Assembly (NCBI GenBank): GCA_033439685.1
Contig: JAUEDM010000005.1
Span: forward strand, 1,116,001 to 1,180,000
Source of the DNA: Apodospora peruviana
Taxonomy: Eukaryota; Ascomycota; Sordariomycetes; Sordariales; Lasiosphaeriaceae
Direction: 5' to 3'
DNA: 64,000 nucleotides
Both the position numbers and the translations under genes were made by a program. The notes beneath the pieces were generated by a model. That model was not told the origin of the DNA. It made no database searches and worked only from the letters and a program-made list of their open reading frames with translations. Shown piece by piece: positions 1 through 13,006 of the stretch. Numbering within the stretch: the stretch's first letter is position 1; every line of letters begins with the position of its first letter.

Positions 1-3000
1 GTTGTTTGTTGTTATGTGTTAAAACATCATTCATTCAGGATCCATAACCACCCACACACCCAAATCCTTCCAGAAGCCTTCCAAAACTGGAGAACTTACT
101 TATAGACACACACAAAATTATGCGGCAATAGAATGTCAAGCAATGCCGAGGCTGAGTGGCCCTACGATGAACCGGGGGCAGTGGGGCCGCCGGGCTGGGA
201 GACCGACGAAGGCCCGAAAAAAAGAGGAGAGACCCCTCAGGACATGTTTCATCAATTATTCTTGCTTATTGGTCTAGTCGTTCGTTGTCCGTCCTAAAAT
301 ATGAAAAATACCGTTTCCATCCAGCCCGTCGCGGTGTGAAGCTTGCAGGGATGGCTGACAGCCTGAGGTGAGGAGGCGAGGCGAGGTAAGGCGGTGGTGA
401 TGGTAATATACATAAAAGGCGAACCGAAGGTAACATCATACCCGACCTCTTGTACCGTCCTCCAGCACGATTCGTCGGTTTGCAATGACAGCAAAAGAAA
501 CTGACGCAGTGGCGTGTGGCGGCGTTGGTTTCTCATCAACCATCTATCTGCTTCTTCTGTCAGTCAAGCTCGACCCAATAGACAGACAGAGGGCAGCTCT
601 GCAACCGGGAAGGCGTTATCGCCCTACTATATCCCGTGTCGAAGCGAACATGCAAGTCGACCAATGAGCTTGTCGGACACCGCCATTCGAGATATTCGAC
701 ACAACAATACGAGTAATAAAGGCTACCGTTTGAAAAAGGAATCCCAGTTGAACATCTGAAATCTTTCTCCCCGATCGGTGGAGAAAGAGGGACCTCAAGA
801 TCAGAATACACCACCACGCACGGCCGTGACAGCTTCGTACCGGTGACTTGATCAAAGTACCGAACTAATCCCTGGGATATTGTGGAGTTCTTTTAACAAG
901 TACCCAAATGCGACTGCACCAGTAGTATTTTCGAATCTGTACCGGATAACTGGTTTGTGTGTCAAATCCAACCTCATCCAATGGGTTGCCGGGATCAAAC
1001 GAGTTTAAACTTTCCGTTCGATGCTGCAGAACAAGGAAATAAGAGGGATGATGCTTAGAAGCTCCCCTTGCCAGACAGACCAGCAGAATCGATCCCGTGT
1101 TGCTGGTGGCGGGCGATCTTGGCGTGAAAGGACAGGACGAACGACGTATTGAGTTCCCGATAATGTTGCGGAATATTGTCTCGATGGGAAACATTTCGCC
1201 GCCTGCCGCCGGTGTCACCTTGACTGGTTCAGAGCGAGCTGATGAGAGCCGGACCTTTGTGAACAGCTGCTACCTACACCACGGAGAGCCGTCCGCCTAC
1301 CATCAGCATGTGACTGAACCAGGACCACATCGGACGGCGGAGGCGTCCGAAAATTCCCGGGACGAGGGGTCTGAGTCCGGGACTTGGGCTATTCGTCTGC
1401 GCCAGCACAGAGCTGGTTGGTCTCTGATGATGACGACCAAGATGCCATACTGGAAAGGACTGGTTAGGCATCATCTACAAAAACATGTTTGGTGGCCTTT
1501 CCCCCACGTCTCCCACGGTCAGGCCGAGAGAAGTCATGAGGACCGAGCCGAGTCAGTCCAGTGGACGATGGTCAAGAAACAATCCAGAAGGTGGATGGTT
1601 GGTGTGGTTCACACACGAGCCGGGCAAGCAAGATCCAGCTACCGGAGTGTGGGCAAGATGCATCATAAAAGTCGGTGAGCGGGCGTCCGGCAACAATGAT
1701 TTGTACACGACAACAACCGCCCGCACGCACGTTTGGCGGGGAAGGACAGAAGAGTTGCATGTAAGTCAGATAAGAACACAGAAAGCCTTATCGCCCTACT
1801 GGAAACGCGCTGTAACTGCGACCCGCTCTTGCCCGCTGCAACTAGCAATTTGCGTGGACAACAGTCAAGCTGCCCCTCCATCATGTCGCGTATAAGAGAG
1901 GGGCAGCTGTGATCCAACCGCAACCGAGCGACTACCTAACTGCTGCGCGCAAACGACAAGCGGCTGATGGTCTGATGTGTTGTTATCGGGCCTGATTTCT
2001 GGATGTCATGAGAATGATTATATTCAATTTATCGAGAAATATTAAAAGCTATCAAAACCAGGGAGTCGAGGGTTGATTTTCGCCAGATGCAAGCCACATG
2101 CACCGTCACCCATCTGCGGCCCCCCTCCCCCGCCATCAGATAATGATCAATCGCAATCACCATCAGGCGCGCTTTGCTTTTTGATGAAGCCACACAGTCA
2201 AAATGGCTGCGAGGGTTTCACAGCCCAAAAATTCCAAGCTGAGATCTGTTTCCCTTCCTGTCGGACCGTAGCCGATACGTGACGAAAACGGTGTCCGTCG
2301 TATTGCGATCAACGAACGGGTGCCAGCCTCTCAGCTGGCATCATCATCAGTATCACTGTTCTAGTACTTTCAGCCCCAATGAATGTCCGTCACGTCTCTG
2401 GGGTATATATATATATCGGTATGTGGGAAAAAAATGAACGGATCCCCGACCCGAGAGACAAGACATCTCTCGTAGGTAGGTCAAGAAAGGATCCACAAAC
2501 ATGTTGTCGAGAAAGCAAAAGACAGGCGGTGAGTGAGCCTCACACACTTGGTTTACTAAAAAGAAATTTCTTAACCGGATTCATGCGTTGAATGCATTCT
2601 CCGGAGGCTAGCAGTGCTTGCAATGGCGTGTTGTCTCTGCTCCGTCGTCCCGTTCCCCGATCCCTTCCCGCAGTTTCTCGTCCGAGGGAGGTCTCATCGG
2701 CAGCCGTGGGTTTGAGATCGTGATGCTGCTGGCTACGAGCTTCGGCCCCCTTTTTGGTGCTTGAAAACGGAAGATTGAGATGATGTGTCGCGTTACACAT
2801 ACGGAATGATGAGCCTCTTTTGAGATTATTACTTTTTTTCTTTTGTTTCAGTACGTACCTAGGTTAATGTCAGGGGGTGTGCTGTGTGGTCTAATCTGCC
2901 TTATTTGATGTGATGTCGTCCACGATTGGCTCTGTTATAGCCCAGCCGGAATCCCAGATCTCTCTGCCGGATTGTCTCATTCATTTTTGTAAAGCTTCAC

Positions 3001-3487
3001 ATTTCGTTCTGATCTCAGCCGTCCGTGAACAGATGCCGAAGAAGGAATGAGGCCACCAACCCGGAAATTCGGGATCCCGATGGACCTATCTCCCTAGACC
3101 TAGTCTAGTACCTAACCGATGTGCTAAACCCCACAAGGTGGTGAAGTCGTCTTCTCTACAGACTATATTTCTCCTCTTATCGCGTCTCGCAACTTATTTT
3201 CACACCAAACCCGTTGTTCACAGTCCGGTTCGTTTGACTTTGGCGTCCGTTTGAGGCGCCGGTCAATGACGTGCTTGGCTTGGACCCTGCCACTGGCGGC
3301 GCGGCGCCCCCTACTCGCAACCGCAACCACAGCCGAACGGAGTGGAGAGAAGATGGACCGAGTCGACCGACCTCCAGACAGAAAGCAAATTGGATACGTA
3401 ACAACAAGAGACGCCTACCTGGGTAAGTTGAACCCTCCTCTCTGACAGTAGGGGTTCAAAAGAAGAAGAGACGCCGAAATATACCGA

Positions 3488-3515
<28 letters not shown>
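3488..3515. repeat. (AT)14 microsatellite
   Basis: An uninterrupted AT dinucleotide run of 28 bases, followed by a short T run. It lies in DNA without genes. Confidence 0.95.
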
Positions 3516-3518
<3 letters not shown>

Positions 3519-4205
3519 TACATATTTACTTGAGGTATGTATGTACTGTAAATCCCGGATCCGCAAGGTATATGTTCTGCAGTCAGATTTGGAACCGAGG
3601 GCGGGCCGGGTGTAGATCCCGTCGAGATCCGGGACATTACAACTCCTACATCTTGTCTGTATAAACCACCATCCACAGTGAGATTACCTAGAGAGATAGA
3701 TCGGTTAAGGACAGCTGCAACAACTGCCATAGATACCCCCGCGTCTACCCCCCATGCAGTACAGTAGTACAGTAAGCAACAAATACGCTGCCGCAGCGTT
3801 AGATGCAGGCACCATACATCAGGTAGATACACGTATCACACAACCCACCAAACTGAACCGGGTGTAAAGAAGCGATGGTCATTACAGGTAGGGGTGTGTG
3901 TACCCAACTCCAGATACAGACACACATAATCAGAAAAGACCGAAATGATTTATTGCTTACATACATACGCAGTACGGGGTTTACGGATTGCTGCAGCTGG
4001 TGGAAAGACGATGTCAAAATGTGAACAAATTACTCAGTCCAGGTACCCGTAGACGTGCCCTGGCAGGCCGCGTACCTACCTAGGTATCTATGTATGTAAT
4101 ACCAACAGTCGTGGTGTTGGTTTGAGTTTGACTACTCTGTAAAAGTGTGGCAGAGGCACGGTACTTTTTAATGTACCTGTTATGTGAGTGAGGATGTGAG
4201 GATGT

Positions 4206-4232
4206 GACACGACACGACACGACACGACACGA
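4206..4232. repeat. CACGA pentanucleotide repeat
   Basis: About five perfect tandem copies of CACGA (ACACG in another register), in intergenic DNA. Confidence 0.9.
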
Positions 4233-5510
4233 CTACGCGACTAACTGCTCACGACGACAACGCGTTGGACGTGTGGCAGGGGGGATGCATCTTCTCTAGA
4301 CGTACCTGCTGTTCATCCCTTCAAGTATTTGTGGCGTCTTCATGTCTCTCTACTCCTACTTTGGCTACAGTATACATACAGTTCCCTGACTTAACTGTCC
4401 GAGTGTTTTCAAGGGAAAAGAAAAGGGATGGACAAATGACAAACAGTGTTGAAAAAAAGGGTGCAGCAAACGACCCAGACAGCCGGTACCAACTTTACCC
4501 TCGAGGCATCCGGATAGAGATGACCAACAAGTGACAGCGCCGCCTCCTGAACAAGTCAGCCCTCAAAAGACATTCACAATCACAATCCAAAAGGACGGCA
4601 CCATTTCTTATCAGAATAACATTTTCATCATTTTTGTTGTAAAATAGAATTGTAATCTTTTAAATGTTTTTAACACCTTTTGTTGTCCTTCCCGGCCAAC
4701 AAAGGTATTTTTTAAAAGTTTTGGGTTACCATATACTTTTCCACCACCCTCGTTTTCCTTTGCCTCACCACACTACACCCCCATTTCTTTCAAACATGCA
4801 TCATCAGTAACCAGTCAAGCCAACCCAAACATCATCCTTCTTTGTTGTATCCCTTTTCTGCTTTCCCCTTTTCTCCAGTCAGTTTGCCGCTTTTTGTTTT
4901 TTTTTTCGCGTCCAGACCTTCGTAGAAATACAACCGCGACAGCAACAACCAAGCTAGCTATAGACAGGGCCACTTGAAAAGGAAAGAAAAAAATGCCCAC
5001 CAGACATGTCCGAGGTATCATTGAGACGAGAAGGAAAGAAGGAAAAACAAAACTGAAAATAAAACAAACGCCGCTTGAATGTCAAACACTGTGAATGAAC
5101 CCGCCCGCCTTTCCGTTTTCGGTTCCCATTAAAAAACGGGAAAACAGGGCTGTGATGCCGCCATTGTAAAACATCGGTCCCCCAACCACCAGATGGGAAA
5201 CCATTCGACCCAGATATATGCCGCCGAATTGATGCATGCAATGCGACGAAGCCGACCACACAAGTCAAAATAATTATTGCTGTGGGTGAAATCAAGAATG
5301 GGAAGATAAAACGCCAACCGGATATGCATCATGTCGTAAAAAGAAGTAATTCGCTCTCAATGCTTTGAATCAAGTATACACGGCAGCAATACTGTCTGCC
5401 AGATGCATGGGGCGGTTTGCTTCCTTGGGTATCTTGTAGTGAAACGAGGTTATATGCAGATGATGCGATGAAGGTGAGGAGTATTGGTTTGGTTGAGATT
5501 ATTAGGTCAT

Positions 5511-7343
5511 CTACCAGCCTTGAGCGTGGTAACCGGTAAATGGATTCTTATTAAAATACTGGTCCCAGCTCGTGGCATTGGCGTCGCTGTCCTTCATGTA
5601 CGGCTTCTCGGGATACTGCTTCAGGTTAGCCACGTCGTGGGAAGTGTGGCGTCGCTTGAGGACAGCATTGGCCGTGGAGCTCTTCTGGGAGCGTTCCCAG
5701 AGGAGCTGACGCCGGAGAGACTCGGTCAGCTCGGTGGCGAGCATGTTTCGTCGGGTGGTTCGTGGAGAAAGCGCTGCCTGTTGGTGGTAGCCGTTGCCGA
5801 CCGCGTTGATAGGTTGCGCGGACGATCGAGGGATCTCGTTGATAGGTCGCATTGGCGGCGCGCGGCTGCCCCTCTTCATCATCAATGGAGCTTCATCAGA
5901 GTCGTTTGGCGATGCCATCAATGATGGCCCATTCAGCTGCGTGCGTGCGCGAGGAAGGGCAGACGTTGACTGCGACGCGTTGTTGCCAAGCTTCGGAGCA
6001 CGAGTGCCCTGTGCCAACATGAGGGTGATCAGAGAGCGCCGGGATGTGAGGTTGGCCTTGGAATCCACACGCTGAAAGTTGAACTTCTCATCCACACTTG
6101 ACTTGCCGCTGTCCTCGACCGAATCCTCCCACTCTGATGAATCGTCATCGTCGTCGATCGCGCTCTCGTCAACGTAGTCGGTCTCGGACTGCTCGCTGAT
6201 GGCCGATGACGCAATCTGTGTGACGAGGTTTTGGTTGTTGAAGGAAGCCGTCTTCTTCTGGGGGTTGAGCAGCGAGCCCGGTCTAGGCACGTGAAGTGCG
6301 CTCTTGAGCGAGTCGTCTTCGGATGATGCTCCTCCAACCTCAAACATCTTCTTCTTCTGTTGGAGAATGGGAAGCTTGCGGGAGTCCTTTAGGCTGTGCT
6401 CGCGGTCGGTGAAGGAATCTTCGCCCGAGCCGGACGAGCCGCCCAACGCAAACTTGGCTTGCGGCCTCTTAGGTTGAACAAGCTTGGGAGCAGGCGCTGC
6501 GGTCGGTTCGGGGATGGCGCTGGGTGAGGGCGACTTGGCAGCCTGAGATGTGATGCGGCTGGTCGGCATGCGTGACGGTGAGAAGCCGCATACGACGATT
6601 GTGTGCGATGCCGGCTCCGGCACGGGTGCGGCCTGGAGAGACTCCATTGAGTGGTTCTCGGAGCTGCTGCATGGCGAGTCTTCTGACGTGGTCGAGCCAG
6701 ATCGCTCCTCGAATTCGGGTGCGTTGCAAGGCTTTTCCTCGGCGAGTGGAGAACTGGCGGGCGAGATGGTCGGAAGCGGGGCAGTGAGTGGTTCCTTGGC
6801 CTCGATGATGGAAACAACCATCTTCTCCAAATCGTCAGACGTAATGTGTCGCTCCCTGCCGCGGCTGCGACTGCTTGCGCACGAGTCTTGTCGCATTATC
6901 CGCGGTCGCAGGATGTCCATTGGTGCCGAGTCTGATGTGAACTCTACCGCCTCTTCGTCGGCTAGAGAATCGACGCTCCCAGACAGCTGAGGTAGATCGT
7001 CAGAGTACGGAGATCCTCTCCTTTGCTGAATGTCCTTGGGTTGGCTAGTAGCTGATGGTTCGTAGAAGGCGGGGTCCTGGCTATCGCAGCAGAATGTTTC
7101 TCTATTCCACAGTCGCCAGCTCAAGTTTTCAAGCCGTCGTCCCTGGGCCACTGAATCTCGGCATCGTGCAAAGACTACCCACCATGGTTAGTTTCTGATT
7201 GTTTTAGTGCAACACACGGGGTTTTTAGTTTCCAGAGACTCACCTGTCCACATGCTAAAAAGATTCTCTGGGTTTGTGGTGTCAACCTTGTGGATAACAT
7301 TGGCGTCCACCTGTAGGACGGGAGAATCTAATGAGAGAGGCAT
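5511..7343 (-). CDS. DUF1752 (AreA GATA-like)/DUF3295 protein
   Basis: Model: complement(join(5511..7174, 7244..7343)), 587 residues. The first exon starts at an ATG at 7343 and ends at a GTGAGT donor. The 69-nt intron contains CTAAC and ends in TAG, and the splice restores the motif MWTVFARCRDSVAQGRRLEN followed by LSWRLW. That motif is the signature of the DUF1752 domain (Pfam 'GATA_AreA', also present in yeast Reg1 and at the N terminus of AreA-type regulators). The C-terminal part carries DUF3295 hallmarks: LTESLRRQLLWERSQK, NAVLKRRHTSHDVANLKQYP, and a final SWDQYF...GYHAQGW. The middle is low-complexity, rich in Ser and Pro, with an acidic patch, and is probably disordered. Fungal proteins of this architecture are thought to act in nutrient or glucose-regulated signalling, but this member's role is not known. 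The reading frame is intact. No operon-like neighbour is visible. Confidence 0.85.
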
Positions 7344-10300
7344 GGTGAAGTGGCTGCTCGAGTGTTCGAGCAGATGCAGAGGTTGCGGTCAGGACGAATG
7401 GTGACTTTGTTCTTCGCGACACGATCGCGAATGTCGACTACTCTTCCACCGTGACGTTATTTTTCTCGTTTGCGCTCGAGGCTGATGCGATCCCTGGAGA
7501 TCTGCTCTGCACCGAAATCGATCGTTGTACAAAAATGGTTAAACTTTATCGTCGTCGTGGTTCGGAGCGAGTCTGTCTGATATATGCTTCGGCTCGGTGG
7601 TGGCGAGTGGGTTTCTGGCCTCAAGTGCGCTCGCGAGGTGGGTTGTTATAGTATGGCGACGGTGTGTTGCTTAGTTATGCCGAATGCGACTCGGTTGCCG
7701 AATCAGTTGCAAACACTTCTGGAATACTCTGCTGCAGGCGGAATCTTGGTGGTTTCTGGTATTATGGCGATGCGGTCGAGCAGCAGTCGTTTGCAGATGC
7801 AGAGATGGGAAAGGAAGGGAGGTGTGGTGGGGAGGGAATGTTGATGTATAATTGTAGGGGACGTCAAGCGGAAGGCCATGCCGGGGTGTGCGCTGGTGCT
7901 GGCGCTGCGCTGGTGTGCTGGGTGCTGGTGCTTTGGCGGCCCTGCCCTGCGTGGGATGTGGGCTTTCGAGGCGCGGTGAATAAAACCAATTACCTTGGTA
8001 GCGACACCCTGGTCGGTCGCGGTTCCGGTACATGTACAAGGCCTGAGAAGTTCCTGGCGTACCAGACAGGGGCCCCGTAATGGAGGGTGGTGGCGGATGG
8101 CAGGGGTAGCAGGGTCAAAAAGTACCAGTCAGAGAGAGGCAAGGTACTCGACTTGTCTCCGTTTGTTGTCCACACACGCTTTCCCCTCTTGGTCATTCTC
8201 CGCCAGCATCACCCGAAATCTTAACTTTCCGCGCAGACGGAAGCTTGTGATCTGCGGACATACACCTAAACTGCTGTCTCAAAGGATACGAAAAGATGAA
8301 GAACGCCGAATGGAAATCGTATTTCGATGCTCTGTGATAATGTGGTAGTGCAGAGATCGAAGGCAGGGAGGTTTAAGTTGGTACAGTCTCGGGACAGCAG
8401 GGCGAACAGGCAACGAAAAGCCGATGATGGGACCAAAAGCTGACGTTGTTCTTTCTCGAAAAGGCAGTATAAGTCCGGGCTAGTGCCCAAACAGGAATGG
8501 CTGAAAAAATACGGTTATTCCTGTTAGGGCATGTGAGTGTCTATGGGGTTCGGGTGCATTTTCGGCTCCATGAATCATGCAGGCGTCACAAACGGTGCAG
8601 TCCGTTCAGCGCCGCTCAGCGGAACACAAACTTGCCCAGAAGGTTTAGTAAATACCTGAATTGGAATGATGATCACTTTGGCTTAATGCCAAGCCCCAAA
8701 ACAGGAACTAATCTCCCGATAGGGCAAGCTGTAATGGCTGATGGGCTTCCGGGGAAATCTCCCGGGAAGACGCACTCAGCTTTTTGGAAACGTTGGGCCC
8801 TTTGACGTTGGCCCAGAGGCTGGTTCAAAACGGCGCCCCGTGCCTCCGAGGGAAAGTCAGGAGGAAGCCTTGCCGCCTCCCAGCCAAGTCAGGTGCTCTC
8901 CAGCTGGGGGAGCCTGGGCCCATTACCCCGCAAATCGCCACTGTTGTTCTGTCACTTGCTTCAATCTCACAGCGGATTGCTGGGCCGTCTGCCAATTCGG
9001 CCCACGGCTCGACGGTCGACGGCCTGTTGACCTTGCTCGTGATCACGTTGCCAATTGCAATTCCAATTGAACGGTATTGCCTTTTCCTCGAAATTAGAAT
9101 GCTACTCGTCGATTGACCACTGTCCCGGATTGACGGACTTTCTGACTGCTTCCGGCACGTCTTTATGGCATGATTACGAGCTATCGGTGCGGACGTGCTC
9201 ATTACTAACCTTACTCGCAGTTTGCAGTCTCCCGTCGCGCCAATTGCGTGGCTGGTGATAGTGCTGGAATCCTCACTGGCAGAACTGGCAATAGTTCCAG
9301 TGGTTCCCCGGGGCCCCAAAGGTTAATTCGTCGGTCAGGACGGCCCGTGGTCGAATCGGCGGCGGCAAGCCTGTGCTGTGCTGACATGATCGTGATGGCG
9401 GCCGTTGACTGGCCGGTTTCTATTCCAGGTTGTTTGTTGGCTTGAGGGTTTGCCCCCCGTCGGCCCCCTCCCTTTCCTCCCAGCTGACCTCGTGATCGGT
9501 GCAATCACAGGGCGGTTGGCTCCGTTTGCCGCGACCTCCCAAAACCGCCTGAACAGTCGTGACAGTCCAAGCAGACCCTGATATCACGCCGTCACGTTGT
9601 TACTCTGTGACGCAGCGCTGCTTAAACCCGCGAGAAGCAGGCGGACATGCCTTGACGATTCTTAACAGACACCCGTCGGTCACTTGCCATGAACCCCCAA
9701 CTTTCAAGTTCCCAACAGTCGGGCGAAAATCACGGCACTCTCCAGTGAGCCACAAAGAACTGCCGTGGCCCCCTCTGAGCTGGCCACTTTTGGGAGGATG
9801 ACCTCGCTCAGCCTCCCAGCCTCAGCGCCCTGAAACGTTGCAATTCTTTTTGTCCAATCCCAAGCACGAGGTCGCAGCAATCCCGCATGACGTCTTGCAC
9901 GATATCTGGATTTCATTTTCGTTTCTCAGAATTACACCACGGACTACCGACTCGACGGCAATTCCTTCTTGCTCGCATACCCGTATGGCCGTATTACGAC
10001 CACGGCATTTTCATTAGCAATTGCAGGTTTTCTTTTGTCGTTTGACGTTTCTCGCCTCGGCTTTCAGGAGCCAATCGTGTGCAACACGGGGCATTTTTGA
10101 GGCATCCAAGCACCCCACGCCGAGCAGGTGCTCGTGATTGCCGACAGGGTTCAATTGCTGTTGGCACCTTGTCGCTTCTCCTCCTTCACCTTGCCGGAAG
10201 GCGCGCTAGGGGAATGTCGGCCGTCCGCCGCGGGAGCTGACGGATGGCTGGCTCTTCCTGAGACTCCGGGCGGCACAGCAAGCGGGAGCTCCCTCCCCTC

Positions 10301-12980
10301 GCCGGTGGCGTGATAACCAACATCTTGTCGCCAAACCCAACACGGGAAGGATGTCCCCTTTTAAGATACGTTTTGCCGAAAGGTTTGGTCAAGTGTCGAC
10401 TTGTCTGCCATTCGCGTCCCATCGCAATGGGTTGATGCTACCATGTTTTTGATGCCCAGGAACCGGTAACATGGGAACAAAATTGTCGCCTGTCTAGCCT
10501 CGGTGCCTTTGTGGAACCCCGGTAAGAGGTCCACGAAAAATGCCCTTTCGGGCTCCAGAGGACTGGGGCTTTGTGGGACAAGGAACGTCCCTGGCATCTC
10601 GCGTCGAGGCATTTTGCACATGAGAGGGGAAGGTGGGAACAGGGAGAAAACTGATGAGCCCAGGATGATTGGGAAGACGCCGACGGCAACGCATCACTTT
10701 GAAGACCTGAGGTCTCCTGGACGTTAATATTACGGTCGACGCCGTACTGCAGAACCTGAGTTGGCCTGGGGTGCGGTGACCCCCGGATGGCCAGCCAGGT
10801 CTCATCGTGAGGCCTGCTGTAGACCCGATATGTTGGATAAGCCGCGATTCTTCTCACTCGTCAAAGCAAGGCGTGCGCACTACCGCATGCCGTGTATTTT
10901 GCCGGAACTGTCGTCTCCAGACAACCGGAACGACGCTTTACCTCAAAACGGGAGACGTTAGCAAACATAACCCAGTCGTTTGTCTTTACCGGACCCAACA
11001 AGTCATGCCATGCAAACAAGGGGCTTCACTACGCAGGAGGTGAGAAAAGGGGGCTGTTGGGCGTGAGAACATGGTCCGAAAGACGAATACCCCCGCGGAT
11101 TTATTTTGGCTGGGTTATAACTGACTGACCCACAAAATTCCGAAAACCCGGGGTCGGGGAAGCTGGGGTCAGTGAGCCGGATGACTGGCGCCGACGAGAC
11201 TGGGACAGTTCTCCGGTAACGAGGGTAATCAAATAACCCGGTGTGAGATAGAGAGCAACAGATCAAACACTCCAACAAGTCGGTTTATTTTCTCCTTTTT
11301 CGATTGGTGTAAAATGCGACAGGTTTGTGAGTAAGGATCCATTCAGGTCTTACCCACGGAGAAGTCAAGTGAGATGAAGAGGCAGCCGTTCTGATTGGTT
11401 GTTGATGATACACCACTCCCAGAGAGCTGGGACGCTAGCGACTTACTTGAGCTTAAGCCAGCCTTTCTCTTGCTTGCTGCAATTTGATGCTGCATTCTCG
11501 CGTTCTGGACCTGTTTCAAAGAGGAGGGTGAGGAAGACCTGTCATTCATCCAATCCGGTTGTCAAGCGTAACACGAAAATCTGCAACAGGCCTAGGCGGG
11601 CCTCGGGAATGTTTGCAAATACGGATCCGTATATCACTTTTCTTTCAGCTCGATTGGGAAGATATCGCCTGTACAGAGAGATCGCAATTTTGAGTTGGCT
11701 TGCTTTTTTTCGTTCAGCTCTCTCTTGATGAGGTTTGCCATCTGCTGCTCGCCGCCTCAACACCACCGCCACCCGAAAGTATTGAGCCACATCAGTTGAT
11801 TTTGATATCCGGTAATTATTTAGCTTGCTGTTGTTGAGATGAGAAGCAAACATATTTGAAGAAAAGCAACAAAATCTGTTTGCCTCAATCTATAGTGCAC
11901 TGTACTGGAGGCAGTCAACAACACCGCGGAAACATCCGGTCTGGTCTGGTCTGGTCACCTGCTCTCTCTCCCACTCTCAGGTATCACAAACTTGCGCTGA
12001 CGGTGGCGACGGCGACCTGAGAAGTGAGACGTGAAAACGAGGCTGGTGAGATGTACGGAGTACGGATTACAGGTAATGTACTTACCATAGACGGTCCGCA
12101 CCAGCCAAAACAGAAGTACCTGACAGGCATTTACTCCAAAAAGAACGAATCGACGAATCAGAAAAAAGGAGATATTCAATTTTCTCCTCTCCCCGGGGAA
12201 GGCTGCGGTGGCTAGAAGCACATGGCACACCACCGCCGCCGCGGCTGCAGTGCAGCGCGAGAACAACGCCCCCCCACGTTAACAACCCCCTTGTCGAGCG
12301 GCAATCTTTGTAACCACACCCCGATTCTTTTCAGCGAGCGACTCTTTCACCTGACAGTTCGCGGTTTTTGTGCTAAGAGTTTAGGTGGGGGAACCGGATG
12401 GGAGAGCGCGAGTGCGCTTTTGGCAGGTCAAGGCGACAGAGAGAGATACGCGTGTTACAGATACCCGACAGTTTTGTACGTGTATATATGCGATATTTTT
12501 GTAGAGTCGTATTATCGCGCTTGTCCTGTTCTTATGTTCGGTGTCGGTGATATCCGTTTCTAGAAGGACTATACCGATACTACACTACCGTTACTACGGA
12601 GTACACCACACTTCCCCGTGCTGGGCAGGAGGTATATTTACCTTGGTGACCAGTGGGGGGAAAAGGGACCTCCTGATTCCAGGTTCCTGGGTTCGTTCTT
12701 TCAAAAAGAAACCCAAATAAAATTCTTTCCTTCTCTCAGAACCGAACAAAGCGCCCCCTGCGTGTGTGCACGACGGCGCGTCCGTTCCGCGGTATTAGTT
12801 TACCGCTTAAGTTCTGGTGTGTTATTCTTTGCTTCTTCCATTTGAGGGGTGAAAGAAGCGAGACTTGACAACCCTGTGAACCCCGTGAACCTCAGGTTGG
12901 GGGAAGAAGGGGTGAGATGGACAAGAAAGGCAATGTAATCCCACGTGCGCCACTACCCCCCAACCTTTGGGAGAGCTTCA

Positions 12981-13006
12981 CCCCCCCCCCCCCCCCCCCC
13001 CCCCCC
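12981..13006 (+). repeat. Poly-C run, 26 nt
   Basis: An uninterrupted run of 26 C on the plus strand, followed by a short CA repeat. On the minus strand it is G26, a potential G-quadruplex-forming tract. The length given by an assembly is likely to be approximate. Confidence 0.9.

Larger units (their letters stand above)
1..5510. other. Intergenic, no supportable gene
   Basis: Short open frames exist on both strands, but none shows a recognisable domain, a credible start with splice sites, or a protein-like composition. The stretch contains an (AT)14 run near 3488, a CACGA repeat near 4206 and several TACCTAGG-like motifs. The 3' end of the minus-strand gene at 5511 faces this region, so its last few hundred bases may be 3' UTR. 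Confidence 0.55.
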